Assembly: GCF_019968605.1 (NCBI RefSeq)
Contig: NZ_CP082966.1
Location: 1 to 64,000, forward strand
Length of the DNA: 64,000 nt
Source of the DNA: Polaribacter litorisediminis
GTDB taxonomy: Bacteria > Bacteroidota > Bacteroidia > Flavobacteriales > Flavobacteriaceae
Reading direction: 5' to 3'
Positions 47,299 to 55,154 of the stretch are shown here, one piece after another; the stretch's first letter is position 1; every line of letters starts with the position of its first letter. Below the pieces are notes generated by a model. The model did no database searches, was not told the origin of the DNA, and was given only the letters and a program-made list of their open reading frames with translations. The position numbers and the translations under genes were made by a program.

Positions 47299-47592
47299 AT
47301 GGAATACAAACAAATAGACGCTCAGATTTATAATTATCGCTTTTGGATAACTTGCACGAATCCAAAAACTTTAAAAAATAAGTATGATGCGTTATTAAAA
47401 AAAATTGGATTTACCATTTTACAGTTTCATGAACATTATTTCCCGGAAAAAGGATATACTTGTTTTTGGCTTTTGGGTGAAAGTCATTTGGCGATTCATA
47501 CCTTTCCAGAAAATAAAAAAACGTATATAGAATTAAGTAGTTGCAATAAAGAAAAATTAACTCTTTTTAAAACTGAAAGTAGCCTGTTATGA
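47299..47592 (+). CDS. SpeD-like pyruvoyl-type decarboxylase
   Basis: A 97-residue homolog of class 1b S-adenosylmethionine decarboxylase. The self-cleavage site is intact as GESHLAIHTFPE: Glu61-Ser62 (Ser62 would become the pyruvoyl group) and His67. Cys82 matches the catalytic Cys. Thr54 stands where the Thermotoga enzyme has Ser55, so one position is altered. The protein is short at its C-terminus (family about 120-130). It may make decarboxylated SAM for the adjacent synthase. Some SpeD relatives decarboxylate ornithine or arginine instead, so substrate is open. It overlaps the next gene by 4 nt. Confidence 0.8.
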   Translation: MEYKQIDAQIYNYRFWITCTNPKTLKNKYDALLKKIGFTILQFHEHYFPEKGYTCFWLLGESHLAIHTFPENKKTYIELSSCNKEKLTLFKTESSLL

Positions 47593-48365
47593 AAAATAAA
47601 GTTAGAGAGTTTGTAAATCATAATAAATATTTTGTTCAATTTATTTATGGATTAATTATACTTAATATAATTGCTTTAATTTTAGAGTCTTACCAGAGTT
47701 TAAATGCCAATTACAAATGGTTTTTTAATGCTTTTGAAATTTTTTCGGTTGTCATTTTTTCAATAGAATATATTGTTCGTATTTGGGTGTCTGACAAAAC
47801 AAAAGAAAATAAAAGGGAGCGTATAAATTATGCTTTTTCTACATTAGGTATTATCGATTTAATTGCTATTATTCCTTTTTATTTACCTTTTATTTTTCCG
47901 ATTGATTTGCGTGTTGTTCGTATTTTGCGCTTGTTTAGATTATTACGAATTTTTAAGTTAAGCAGGTATTCAAAATCTTTAAAGACCATTCGTTATATTT
48001 TAAAAGAAACCAAATCAGAATTATCCATTACCATTTTTGTAATTTTTGTTTTAATGGTACTGTCCTCAACATTAATGTTTTATATAGAACATGACGATCA
48101 ACCAGAACAATTTGCTAACATTGGAGATGCTTTTTGGTGGGCAATTGCCACATTAACAACAGTGGGGTATGGAGATGTATACCCTGTAACCCCTTTGGGT
48201 AAATTATTGAGTGGTGTAATTGCATTAATTGGTATTGGCTTTGTAGCATTACCTACAGGAATAATCAGTTCTGCTTTTATTGAAAAAATTCAGAATGAAA
48301 AAAAAGAACAGAAAAAGGCAGAAGGTCAATGCAATTGCCCACATTGCGGAAAAGCTATTGATTAA
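47589..48365 (+). CDS. Voltage-gated-type potassium channel with Cys-rich C-terminus
   Basis: A 258-residue six-helix channel. S1-S4 (about 17-130) include a voltage-sensor-like Arg ladder (LRVVRILRLFRLLRIFKLSR). The pore has TLTTVGYGDVYPVTPLGK, the classic K+ filter GYGD. The C-terminus (about 225-258) is charged and ends with QCNCPHCGKAID, a Cys cluster that could bind zinc. Its start overlaps the SpeD-like gene (ATGA), so polyamine synthesis and the channel are translationally coupled. Polyamines block cation channels in other systems. Confidence 0.88.
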   Translation: MKNKVREFVNHNKYFVQFIYGLIILNIIALILESYQSLNANYKWFFNAFEIFSVVIFSIEYIVRIWVSDKTKENKRERINYAFSTLGIIDLIAIIPFYLPFIFPIDLRVVRILRLFRLLRIFKLSRYSKSLKTIRYILKETKSELSITIFVIFVLMVLSSTLMFYIEHDDQPEQFANIGDAFWWAIATLTTVGYGDVYPVTPLGKLLSGVIALIGIGFVALPTGIISSAFIEKIQNEKKEQKKAEGQCNCPHCGKAID

Positions 48366-48899
48366 ATGCAAAAACACATTAAAAATATTGCAATAACAAT
48401 TCTGCTGTTGTACTTCATTTTTATCGTTAGTCTAATGCTGCCAATCACTCAATTTGGTATTGTGCCAAGATCACTAAAAGGATTAATTGGTATTATTACA
48501 AGTCCTTTTTTACATGCAAATTTTAGTCATTTAGTGGCAAATACATTGCCGTTAATTACGTTACTTTTTGTTTTGTATGCTTTCTATCCTAAAAAAGCAT
48601 TTTCAGTACTTATAATAAGTATTTTACTAGGAGGAGCTTTAGTTTGGCTATTGGGAAGAAATGCTAACCATATTGGTGCGAGCGGATTAATTTATGCGTT
48701 GGTAAGTTTTTTAATTGCAAACGGTTTCTCGGAACAAAAAATTGTTCCTATGCTTATTTCTATCGGAATTGCAGTAATTTACAGTAGTTTGTTTTTAGGA
48801 ATTTTTCCATCTGTACATTACCCTTACATTTCTTGGGAAGGGCATTTATTTGGGGCTATTTCAGGTATTGTGGCTTCCTTTAGGTTAAAATATAAGTAG
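48366..48899 (+). CDS. Rhomboid-family intramembrane serine protease
   Basis: A 177-residue protein with six membrane helices. The nucleophile Ser is in HIGASGLIYALV (GASG) and the catalytic His is in WEGHLFGAISG of the last helix. HANFSHLVANTLPL is the conserved helix 2 region. It is the last gene of the block, its ATG directly following the channel stop. Substrate unknown. A role in cleaving a stressed membrane protein would be speculative. Confidence 0.88.
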   Translation: MQKHIKNIAITILLLYFIFIVSLMLPITQFGIVPRSLKGLIGIITSPFLHANFSHLVANTLPLITLLFVLYAFYPKKAFSVLIISILLGGALVWLLGRNANHIGASGLIYALVSFLIANGFSEQKIVPMLISIGIAVIYSSLFLGIFPSVHYPYISWEGHLFGAISGIVASFRLKYK

Positions 48900-49000
48900 C
48901 ACATTCATGCTAGTTTAACTTTTTAATAATAGTAGCTCTCTAATTGATTAGGAGATGGTATTATTATATTTTTTACTTTTTAAGTATCGGGTTCTTTTTT

Positions 49001-50224
49001 CTAAAAGTTAATTATTTTTTCAACCTCTTCACTTCCTCTTTTTACCACAACTTTTGTAGAATTTCCTTTTTCAAAAACAGACAGAGCTCGCATATAACTC
49101 ATCATATCCACAACGGTGCTATCTCCTAATTGTATCACAATATCTCCCTTTTTTAAACCAGCTTTTTGAGCGGGCTTTTCTTCAGAAATTCCATCAATTC
49201 TCATGCCTTTTCCATCGAACATGTAATCAGGAATTACGCCCAAACCAACTTTAAAACGCGGTGTTTCTTCGCTTTCATTTTTTGTTTTTCTAAAAGATAA
49301 TTTTCCATTATTGTCAAGATCCGTAATGATGTTAAAAATGTAATCGGAAATTAGTTCCATTCCTTCATAATTCAATTTTTCTGAATCATCACCTGGTTTA
49401 TGATAGTCTTCATGTTGCCCAGTAAAAAAATGTAATACAGGAATATCCGCTAAATAAAAACTAGTATGATCACTAGGGCCAACTCCAGATTCTTGCTGAA
49501 TTAATTTAAACTTAGAATTATGAGATTTTAATGTTTGTTTAAAAATTGGTGAGGTTCCTGTGCCGTAAACTGCTAATGCAGAATCTTTTTTCAAACGCCC
49601 CACCATGTCCATATTAATCATATAAGACACTTTTTTAGTATCGATTGTTGGGTTTTTTACAAAGTAATTAGAACCTAAAAGTCCCATTTCTTCGCCAGAA
49701 AAAGCCATAAAAAGATAATTGTTGCTTTTATTTTTCGCTTGCAATTTTGAAACTAAATTTAATAAAATAGCAACTCCAGAGGCATTATCATCTGCACCAT
49801 TATGAATGGCTTTGATAGAATCTCGGTATAACGAGCCTTCTCCGCCATAGCCTAAATGATCATAATGCGCGCCAATAATGATCGTATTTTCAGCTTGATT
49901 ATTTATAAATCCTACCACATTATTACCTGTAATTGTTCCATCTCCATTCACATCAAATTTTACTTCGTCATGAGGATTGGTTTTTGGTTTAAAGGTAAAA
50001 GGTTGTAAATAATCTTTTGTTCCTTTTGGTTGTAATCCTAATTCTTTAAAGCGTTCAGAGATGTAAGAGGCAGCTTTCTTTTCACCTTTTGTGCCTGTTT
50101 GTCTTCCTTCTAAATCGTCAGAAGCTAAAAAAGTAACGTCTTCTTTAATTCTAGTTTCTTGATTGATAGGTTGTTTACAGGAAATTAAAAAACTGAAAAA
50201 GATTAAAAATAGCAGGTTTCTCAT
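49001..50224 (-). CDS. M28-family zinc aminopeptidase lipoprotein with PDZ domain
   Basis: A 407-residue lipoprotein (signal MRNLLFLIFFSFLISC, Cys16). The M28 catalytic domain (about 25-310) keeps the di-zinc ligands: IIGAHYDHLG, HNGADDNASG, AFSGEEMGLLGS, INMDMVGRL and the final His in FTGQHEDYHKPGD. A PDZ domain (about 325-400, GISEEKPAQKAGLKKGDIVI) closes the protein. It probably trims peptides at the cell envelope. A minus-strand -7 box TAACTTTG lies at 50252-50245. Confidence 0.92.
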   Translation of the reverse strand: MRNLLFLIFFSFLISCKQPINQETRIKEDVTFLASDDLEGRQTGTKGEKKAASYISERFKELGLQPKGTKDYLQPFTFKPKTNPHDEVKFDVNGDGTITGNNVVGFINNQAENTIIIGAHYDHLGYGGEGSLYRDSIKAIHNGADDNASGVAILLNLVSKLQAKNKSNNYLFMAFSGEEMGLLGSNYFVKNPTIDTKKVSYMINMDMVGRLKKDSALAVYGTGTSPIFKQTLKSHNSKFKLIQQESGVGPSDHTSFYLADIPVLHFFTGQHEDYHKPGDDSEKLNYEGMELISDYIFNIITDLDNNGKLSFRKTKNESEETPRFKVGLGVIPDYMFDGKGMRIDGISEEKPAQKAGLKKGDIVIQLGDSTVVDMMSYMRALSVFEKGNSTKVVVKRGSEEVEKIINF

Positions 50225-50268
50225 GATGATAAATATTATTTTTGCAAAGTTAATTAATAAATAATAAA

Positions 50269-51366
50269 ATGAGAATCCTTTCTATACTTGTATTGGGACT
50301 ATTATTAGTTTCTTGTAAAACAGAAAAAAAGCAATCAGAAAATAAATCATCCGAAATTACCACGCTGAAAGACTCTTTGATTTATCCGGAAGAAGTACAT
50401 TTTAAAAGTTTGCGTCAAGTAACCTTTGGTGGCGATAATGCAGAGGCTTACTGGAGTTTTGATGATCAACAATTAGTTTTTCAATCAAATTATAAAAATT
50501 GGAATGTTAGTTGTGATCAAATGTTTTTAATGAATGCTGATGAAAATTTTAAAAACAAAATGCCACCAATGATTTCTACAGGAAAAGGACGTACTACTTG
50601 CGCGTATTTTTTACCTGATAACAAACATATTATTTATGCATCTACACATTTGGTTGATGATAATTGCCCCGAAGTTCCTTTGCGTAAAAACGGAAAATAC
50701 ATTTGGCCAGTTTACGATAGTTTCGACATTTTTGTAGCAGATTTAGAAGGCAATATCGTAAAACAATTGACCAATGAAAAAGGCTATGATGCAGAACCAA
50801 CAGTCTCTCCCAAAGGGGACAAAATTGTGTTTACATCTACAAGAAGTGGCGATTTAGAATTATATACAATGAATATTGATGGTTCTGACGTAAAACAAAT
50901 TACAGACGAATTAGGCTATGATGGAGGTGCTTTTTTCTCTCCAGACGGCACAAAAATTATCTTTCGTTCTTCAAGACCAAAAACTAAAGAAGAAATTAAA
51001 GCATATAAAGATTTATTAGCAGAAGGCTTGGTAGAACCTACAGAAATGGAGCTTTACATTTGTAATGCAGATGGCTCTGAATTACGTCAATTAACAGATT
51101 TAGGAAACGCCAATTGGAGTCCGTTTTTTCATCCTTCAGGAGAAAAGATTCTATTTTCATCTAATTTTGAAGCGGAAAGAGGTTTTCCATTCAATTTATA
51201 TTTAATAGATTTGGATGGCAAAAACTTAGAAAGAGTTACCCACGGTGAAACTTTTGATGCTTTTCCTGTATTTTCCAATGATGGTAAAAAGTTGGCTTTT
51301 TCGTCCAATAGAAATAATGGAGGTGGTAGAGATACCAACTTGTTTATTGCAGAATGGCAGGACTAA
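50269..51366 (+). CDS. TolB-like beta-propeller lipoprotein
   Basis: A 365-residue lipoprotein (signal MRILSILVLGLLLVSC, Cys16). The mature part contains PD40/TolB propeller repeats: AYWSFDDQQLVFQS, AEPTVSPKGDKIVFTSTRSG, GAFFSPDGTKIIFRSSRP, NWSPFFHPSGEKILFSSN and AFPVFSNDGKKLAFSSNRN. The last codons lie inside the first unit of a 66-bp tandem repeat, so the gene's 3' end has been copied three more times downstream. Function probably structural or binding at the envelope. Confidence 0.85.
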   Translation: MRILSILVLGLLLVSCKTEKKQSENKSSEITTLKDSLIYPEEVHFKSLRQVTFGGDNAEAYWSFDDQQLVFQSNYKNWNVSCDQMFLMNADENFKNKMPPMISTGKGRTTCAYFLPDNKHIIYASTHLVDDNCPEVPLRKNGKYIWPVYDSFDIFVADLEGNIVKQLTNEKGYDAEPTVSPKGDKIVFTSTRSGDLELYTMNIDGSDVKQITDELGYDGGAFFSPDGTKIIFRSSRPKTKEEIKAYKDLLAEGLVEPTEMELYICNADGSELRQLTDLGNANWSPFFHPSGEKILFSSNFEAERGFPFNLYLIDLDGKNLERVTHGETFDAFPVFSNDGKKLAFSSNRNNGGGRDTNLFIAEWQD

Positions 51367-51585
51367 GAGGACTGATGTTCTGAAATAACAACAAGAGATA
51401 CCAACTTGTTTATTGCAGAATGGCAGGACTAAGAGGACTGATGTTCTGAAATAACAACAAGAGATACCAACTTGTTTATTGCAGAATGGCAGGACTAAGA
51501 GGACTGATATTCTGAAATAACAACAAGAGATACCAACTTGTTTATTGCAGAATGGCAGGACTAAGAGGACTGATATTCTGAAATA
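51328..51585 (+). repeat. 66-bp tandem repeat, about 3.9 copies, derived from the 3' end of the TolB-like gene
   Basis: Units start at 51329, 51395, 51461 and 51527, each with GAGATACCAACTTGTTTATT and a following TGGCAGGACTAAGAGGACTG. The first contains the last codons and stop of the TolB-like gene, and the others repeat them. Copies 1 and 2 read GATGTTCTG, copies 3 and 4 read GATATTCTG. The unit is 22 codons, so each copy would repeat RDTNLFIAEWQD and the stop in frame. No unique spacers, so this is not a CRISPR array. Confidence 0.95.
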
Positions 51586-51630
51586 TAATTTGGATGTAAT
51601 TTATTTATCTCTTAATGACACGAAGCTAAA

Positions 51631-51906
51631 ATGGCTTGGACAAAAGAAAAAATACTAGAGAATATAGAGTTTTTAATGCGAAGTAAATTCGAAACACCCG
51701 AAGAAGCTTTTTATTATTATGATCAAGATAGTGATGGGTTCTTAACAAAAGATGACTTTAAACTTTTATTAAAAGAAGCAGGAGTTCATATAATCATAAG
51801 AGGTTTGGTGGCTGAATTTATGATACAAAGTTTTGATCAAAATAATAACAAAACCGTAAGTTGGGAAGAATTTCAAAAGGCAATTAAAGAATCAGGAATT
51901 GAATAA
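51631..51906 (+). CDS. Two-EF-hand calcium-binding protein A
   Basis: A 91-residue acidic protein without signal peptide. EF loop 1 spans residues 31-42 (DQDSDGFLTKDD), with Asp rather than Glu at position 12. Loop 2 spans 69-80 (DQNNNKTVSWEE) and lacks the central Gly (Lys instead). Helices flank both loops. It may bind Ca2+ or Mg2+ with moderate affinity. It is a paralog of the next gene (shared KFxxPEEAF, LLKEAGV, RGxVAxxMI) and lies 28 nt before it. Confidence 0.88.
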   Translation: MAWTKEKILENIEFLMRSKFETPEEAFYYYDQDSDGFLTKDDFKLLLKEAGVHIIIRGLVAEFMIQSFDQNNNKTVSWEEFQKAIKESGIE

Positions 51907-51934
51907 TAAGAATTAATCAAATAATACAAAAAAA

Positions 51935-52210
51935 ATGGGAGCAAAAGAAAATATTTTAAAAGACATACATACGCTAATTACCACTAAATTTAAATCTCCG
52001 GAAGAAGCGTTTTTAGCTTTTGATAAAGATAAAGACGGATCTTTAAATAAAGATGAAATTAAAGACTTACTAAAAGAAGCTGGCGTAAATACCTTCTTGA
52101 GAGGCATGGTTGCTGGTGAAATGATTAAAGGTTACGATAAATCTGGTGACGATAAAATGAATAAAGAAGAATTTCACGTCGCTATTGCCGAGTTAAATCG
52201 AGATTATTAA
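51935..52210 (+). CDS. Two-EF-hand calcium-binding protein B
   Basis: A 91-residue paralog of the preceding gene. EF loop 1 (residues 30-41, DKDKDGSLNKDE) is canonical with Glu at position 12. Loop 2 (68-79, DKSGDDKMNKEE) has Asp in place of the central Gly but all acidic ligands. No signal peptide or membrane helix, so it is probably cytosolic. The pair resembles a small calmodulin-like sensor. A hairpin terminator follows. Confidence 0.9.
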   Translation: MGAKENILKDIHTLITTKFKSPEEAFLAFDKDKDGSLNKDEIKDLLKEAGVNTFLRGMVAGEMIKGYDKSGDDKMNKEEFHVAIAELNRDY

Positions 52211-52227
52211 AGCTATCTACAAAACTT

Positions 52228-52261
52228 AAAAAAGTAAAATGAATTTCATTGTACTTTTTTG
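52228..52261. terminator. Terminator after the EF-hand pair
   Basis: AAAAAAGTA pairs with TACTTTTTT around an inner AATGAA/TTCATT stem, ending in six T. It lies between the EF-hand genes and the convergent SOUL gene. Confidence 0.75.
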
Positions 52262-52282
52262 TTGACTGCAATTTCTGTAAAA

Positions 52283-52873
52283 TTATTCTAACGCAACAAG
52301 TACTTCATTCTTTCTATTGAATATTTCCATAGGGGCATTGTAGCCAAAAAACAAAAAGTTGTTGCTATATTGCAAGCCTTCTTTTTTTAGAGCTTCGGTC
52401 AACTTCTTTTTATAAAATTCAATTTTTTTATCATTAGCCCATCCACCAAAAGAAATTGCAGCCATTTTCTTTGCGGGCATTTCTTTAAATTCTATGGATG
52501 CATCATTAGGAATTGGTAAATTTTCTTTGGTATATTTTTTAGGCACCATAAACATCATGGTCGTAGAATCTTCTAAAGTCATAGCGACAGGAGATGTCAT
52601 AGCTATTTTTTCCTCTTTTTTATTACCTCCAAAAATATAGCCAGCTAATACAGAAAATCCTTTTCGAGAAGCTTTGTCATACGTTTTTGTCCCTAGGTTG
52701 ACAGCCGTAAAAAGGGTGGCTTCATAATTTCTGATTTCAAAATTATCGTACTTTTTTACTACTTTAAAAGGATATTTTTCAATATTTCTCTGACTACTCA
52801 TAAAAAAAATTTGAGAAGCTACAAACACCAAAACCAATACTCCCAAGATTAAATAAACTATTTTCATTTTCAT
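52283..52873 (-). CDS. SOUL/HBP-family heme-binding protein
   Basis: A 196-residue protein with an N-terminal hydrophobic helix (MKMKIVYLILGVLVLVFVAS) that is a signal anchor. The SOUL domain (about 35-196) has KKYDNFEIRNYEATLFTAV, RKGFSVLAGYIFGGNKKEEK and IAMTSPVAMTLED, and the late IEFYKKKLTEALKK. Relatives bind heme or tetrapyrroles weakly. The role in bacteria is unclear. It is monocistronic and convergent with the EF-hand genes. Confidence 0.9.
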   Translation of the reverse strand: MKMKIVYLILGVLVLVFVASQIFFMSSQRNIEKYPFKVVKKYDNFEIRNYEATLFTAVNLGTKTYDKASRKGFSVLAGYIFGGNKKEEKIAMTSPVAMTLEDSTTMMFMVPKKYTKENLPIPNDASIEFKEMPAKKMAAISFGGWANDKKIEFYKKKLTEALKKEGLQYSNNFLFFGYNAPMEIFNRKNEVLVALE

Positions 52874-53043
52874 AATGTATTACATGTATTTACAACTTAT
52901 TGTATTAAATGTAAGCAAAATAATATATTTAATATGTTAAAGCATTCCCATAAATATATTGAGCATAAAATTTGTATTTCTTATTTTAAGTGATAAGATT
53001 AAAAAGAGCCTCTGTTCATGTAATACTTTGCAAAAATGTTTTA

Positions 53044-53074
53044 TTGTTTCTACTTTTTAAATCCCTTATATTTG
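53044..53074 (+). promoter_or_regulatory. Promoter of lepA
   Basis: TTG at 53044-53046 and TATATTTG at 53067-53074 are separated by 20 nt, 28 nt before the lepA ATG. Confidence 0.6.
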
Positions 53075-53102
53075 CCAACTATTTACAACTCAAATTTAAC
53101 GA

Positions 53103-54899
53103 ATGAAGAACATTAGAAACTTTTGCATCATTGCTCATATAGACCATGGTAAAAGTACATTAGCAGATAGATTGTTAGATTTTACAGGATCTGTAACTAG
53201 CCGTGAAAAAAAGGATCAGTTATTAGATAATATGGATTTAGAGCGTGAACGTGGAATTACCATCAAATCTCACGCCATTCAAATGGATTATACGCACAAT
53301 GGAGAACAATATGTTTTAAATTTAATTGATACTCCTGGGCATGTAGATTTTTCTTATGAAGTTTCAAGATCTATTGCTGCCTGTGAGGGCGCGCTGTTAA
53401 TTGTAGATGCTGCACAAAGTATACAGGCACAAACAATTTCTAATTTATACTTGGCTTTAGAGAATGATTTAGAAATTATTCCCGTTTTAAATAAGGTAGA
53501 TTTGCCATCTGCAAACCCAGAAGAGGTTACGGATGATATTGTTGATTTATTAGGATGCGACGCCGAAGAAGTAATACATGCCAGTGGTAAAACAGGTTTT
53601 GGGGTCGATAATATTTTAACCGCAATAATTGATAGAATTCCCGCTCCAAAAGGAAACCCAGATGCACCATTACAGGCCTTAATTTTTGATTCGGTTTACA
53701 ATTCGTATAGAGGAATCGAAACCTATTTTAGAGTTTTTAATGGTGAAATAAAAAAAGGCCAAGAAATTAAATTTGTTGCTACGGGTAATAAATATTATGC
53801 GGATGAAGTGGGTACTTTAAAATTAACCCAAGTAGTTAAAAAATCTGTAAAAACTGGCGATGTTGGGTATTTAATTACAGGTATAAAAACAGCGAAGGAA
53901 GTAAAAGTAGGAGATACGATAACCGATTTTGCAAACCCAACCAAAGAAATTATTGCAGGTTTCGAAGATGTAAAACCCATGGTTTTTGCAGGGATTTATC
54001 CTGTAGATACAGAAGATTATGAGGAATTGCGTAATTCTATGGAAAAACTTCAATTAAACGATGCTTCCTTGGTGTTTCAGCCAGAAAGTTCTGCCGCTTT
54101 AGGTTTTGGTTTCCGTTGTGGATTTTTAGGAATGTTACACATGGAAATTATTCAAGAACGTTTAGAACGTGAGTTTAACATGACGGTTATTACGACAGTT
54201 CCCAACGTTTCTTACCATGCTTACACAAAGAAAAATCCAGAGGAAATTATCATTTTAAATAATCCAACAGATTTACCAGATCCATCTAGATTAGATAGAG
54301 TAGAAGAGCCTTTTATCAAAGCATCCATCATCACAAAATCAGATTTTGTTGGTCAAGTTATGAGTTTGTGTATCGAAAAACGAGGTCAAATTATCAATCA
54401 AACTTATTTAACGACCCAAAGAGTTGAGCTGATTTTTGAAATGCCTTTGGCAGAAATTGTATTTGATTTTTACGATCGATTAAAAACAGTTTCTAAAGGA
54501 TATGCTTCTTTTGATTATCATCCTATTGGCATGAGAGAATCGAAATTGGTAAGAGTAGATATTTTATTAAATGCACAACCTGTAGATGCACTTTCTGCAT
54601 TATTACACGCAGATAATGCGTACACAATAGGAAAGAAAATTGTAGAAAAGTTAAAGCAATTAATTCCTAGGCAACAGTTTGATATTCCTATTCAGGCTGC
54701 AATTGGAGCAAAGATTATTGCGCGTGAAACTACAAAAGCACTGCGTAAAGATGTAACTGCAAAATGTTATGGAGGAGATATTTCTAGAAAGCGTAAGTTG
54801 TTAGAAAAGCAGAAAAAAGGAAAGAAAAGAATGCGTCAGGTTGGGAATGTAGAAATTCCGCAAGAGGCCTTTATGGCCGTTTTAAAGTTGAATGATTAA
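53103..54899 (+). CDS. lepA: Elongation factor 4 (LepA)
   Basis: A 598-residue translational GTPase that helps ribosomes under stress. G1 [11 protein letters not shown]2 [12 protein letters not shown]3 [11 protein letters not shown] and G4 NKVD are all present. Domain II, the III/V domains and the LepA-specific C-terminal domain (about 490-598, [20 protein letters not shown] and [20 protein letters not shown]) complete it. Length matches the family. A terminator hairpin follows. Confidence 0.97.
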   Translation: MKNIRNFCIIAHIDHGKSTLADRLLDFTGSVTSREKKDQLLDNMDLERERGITIKSHAIQMDYTHNGEQYVLNLIDTPGHVDFSYEVSRSIAACEGALLIVDAAQSIQAQTISNLYLALENDLEIIPVLNKVDLPSANPEEVTDDIVDLLGCDAEEVIHASGKTGFGVDNILTAIIDRIPAPKGNPDAPLQALIFDSVYNSYRGIETYFRVFNGEIKKGQEIKFVATGNKYYADEVGTLKLTQVVKKSVKTGDVGYLITGIKTAKEVKVGDTITDFANPTKEIIAGFEDVKPMVFAGIYPVDTEDYEELRNSMEKLQLNDASLVFQPESSAALGFGFRCGFLGMLHMEIIQERLEREFNMTVITTVPNVSYHAYTKKNPEEIIILNNPTDLPDPSRLDRVEEPFIKASIITKSDFVGQVMSLCIEKRGQIINQTYLTTQRVELIFEMPLAEIVFDFYDRLKTVSKGYASFDYHPIGMRESKLVRVDILLNAQPVDALSALLHADNAYTIGKKIVEKLKQLIPRQQFDIPIQAAIGAKIIARETTKALRKDVTAKCYGGDISRKRKLLEKQKKGKKRMRQVGNVEIPQEAFMAVLKLND

Positions 54900-54940
54900 G
54901 CTTTGCTAACATAAACAAATAACACATCATCATAAAAAAA

Positions 54941-54974
54941 GAACCCTTTTTGAGAAATCAAGAAGGGTTTTTAT
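54941..54974 (+). terminator. Rho-independent terminator after lepA
   Basis: AACCCTTTTTGA pairs with TCAAGAAGGGTT (one G-U) around GAAA, followed by TTTTATTT. Confidence 0.8.
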
Positions 54975-55111
54975 TTGGAGCTATTTCCAGCTTTACGCAC
55001 TCGCTTTTTTTGCAGAAAAAGCAAAAAAGAGCTCAAACAAATGCTTCAATCTGGGCTAAACTTGTTGGAAATTGTAGGCAACCCGAAAAACTTTTAGCAA
55101 ATTAAAACACT
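54975..55111. repeat. Probable dispersed intergenic element
   Basis: GGAGCTATTTCCAGCTTTAC, GCACTCGCTTTTTTTGC and CAAATGCTTCAATCTGGGCT form a GC-richer block than the surrounding spacer. From memory, this wording recurs between genes in flavobacterial genomes. Only one copy is in this window, so the repeat status is unproven here. Confidence 0.35.
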
Positions 55112-55144
55112 AAACCTCATAGGTTTTTAAAACCTGTGAGGTTT
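55112..55144. repeat. CCTCACA hairpin repeat, copy 3
   Basis: AAACCTCATAGGTTTT pairs with AAAACCTGTGAGGTTT (one mismatch) around a single base. It lies between convergent lepA and the LytTR gene and could terminate both. Confidence 0.65.
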
Positions 55145-55154
55145 CTATATAATT

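Noticed and set aside
47479..47500. SpeD-like protein judged dead because of Ala65 in HLAIHT
   Set aside because: The pyruvoyl-forming Ser is in the ESH triplet (Ser62), which is intact. Ala65 lies at a non-catalytic Thr/Ser position.
48944..49129. 61-residue frame opposite the M28 peptidase end
   Set aside because: Mostly antisense to a clear gene, with Phe/Tyr-rich random composition.
51328..51585. Possible CRISPR array
   Set aside because: The 66-bp units abut without unique spacers and contain coding sequence of the upstream gene. It is a tandem duplication.
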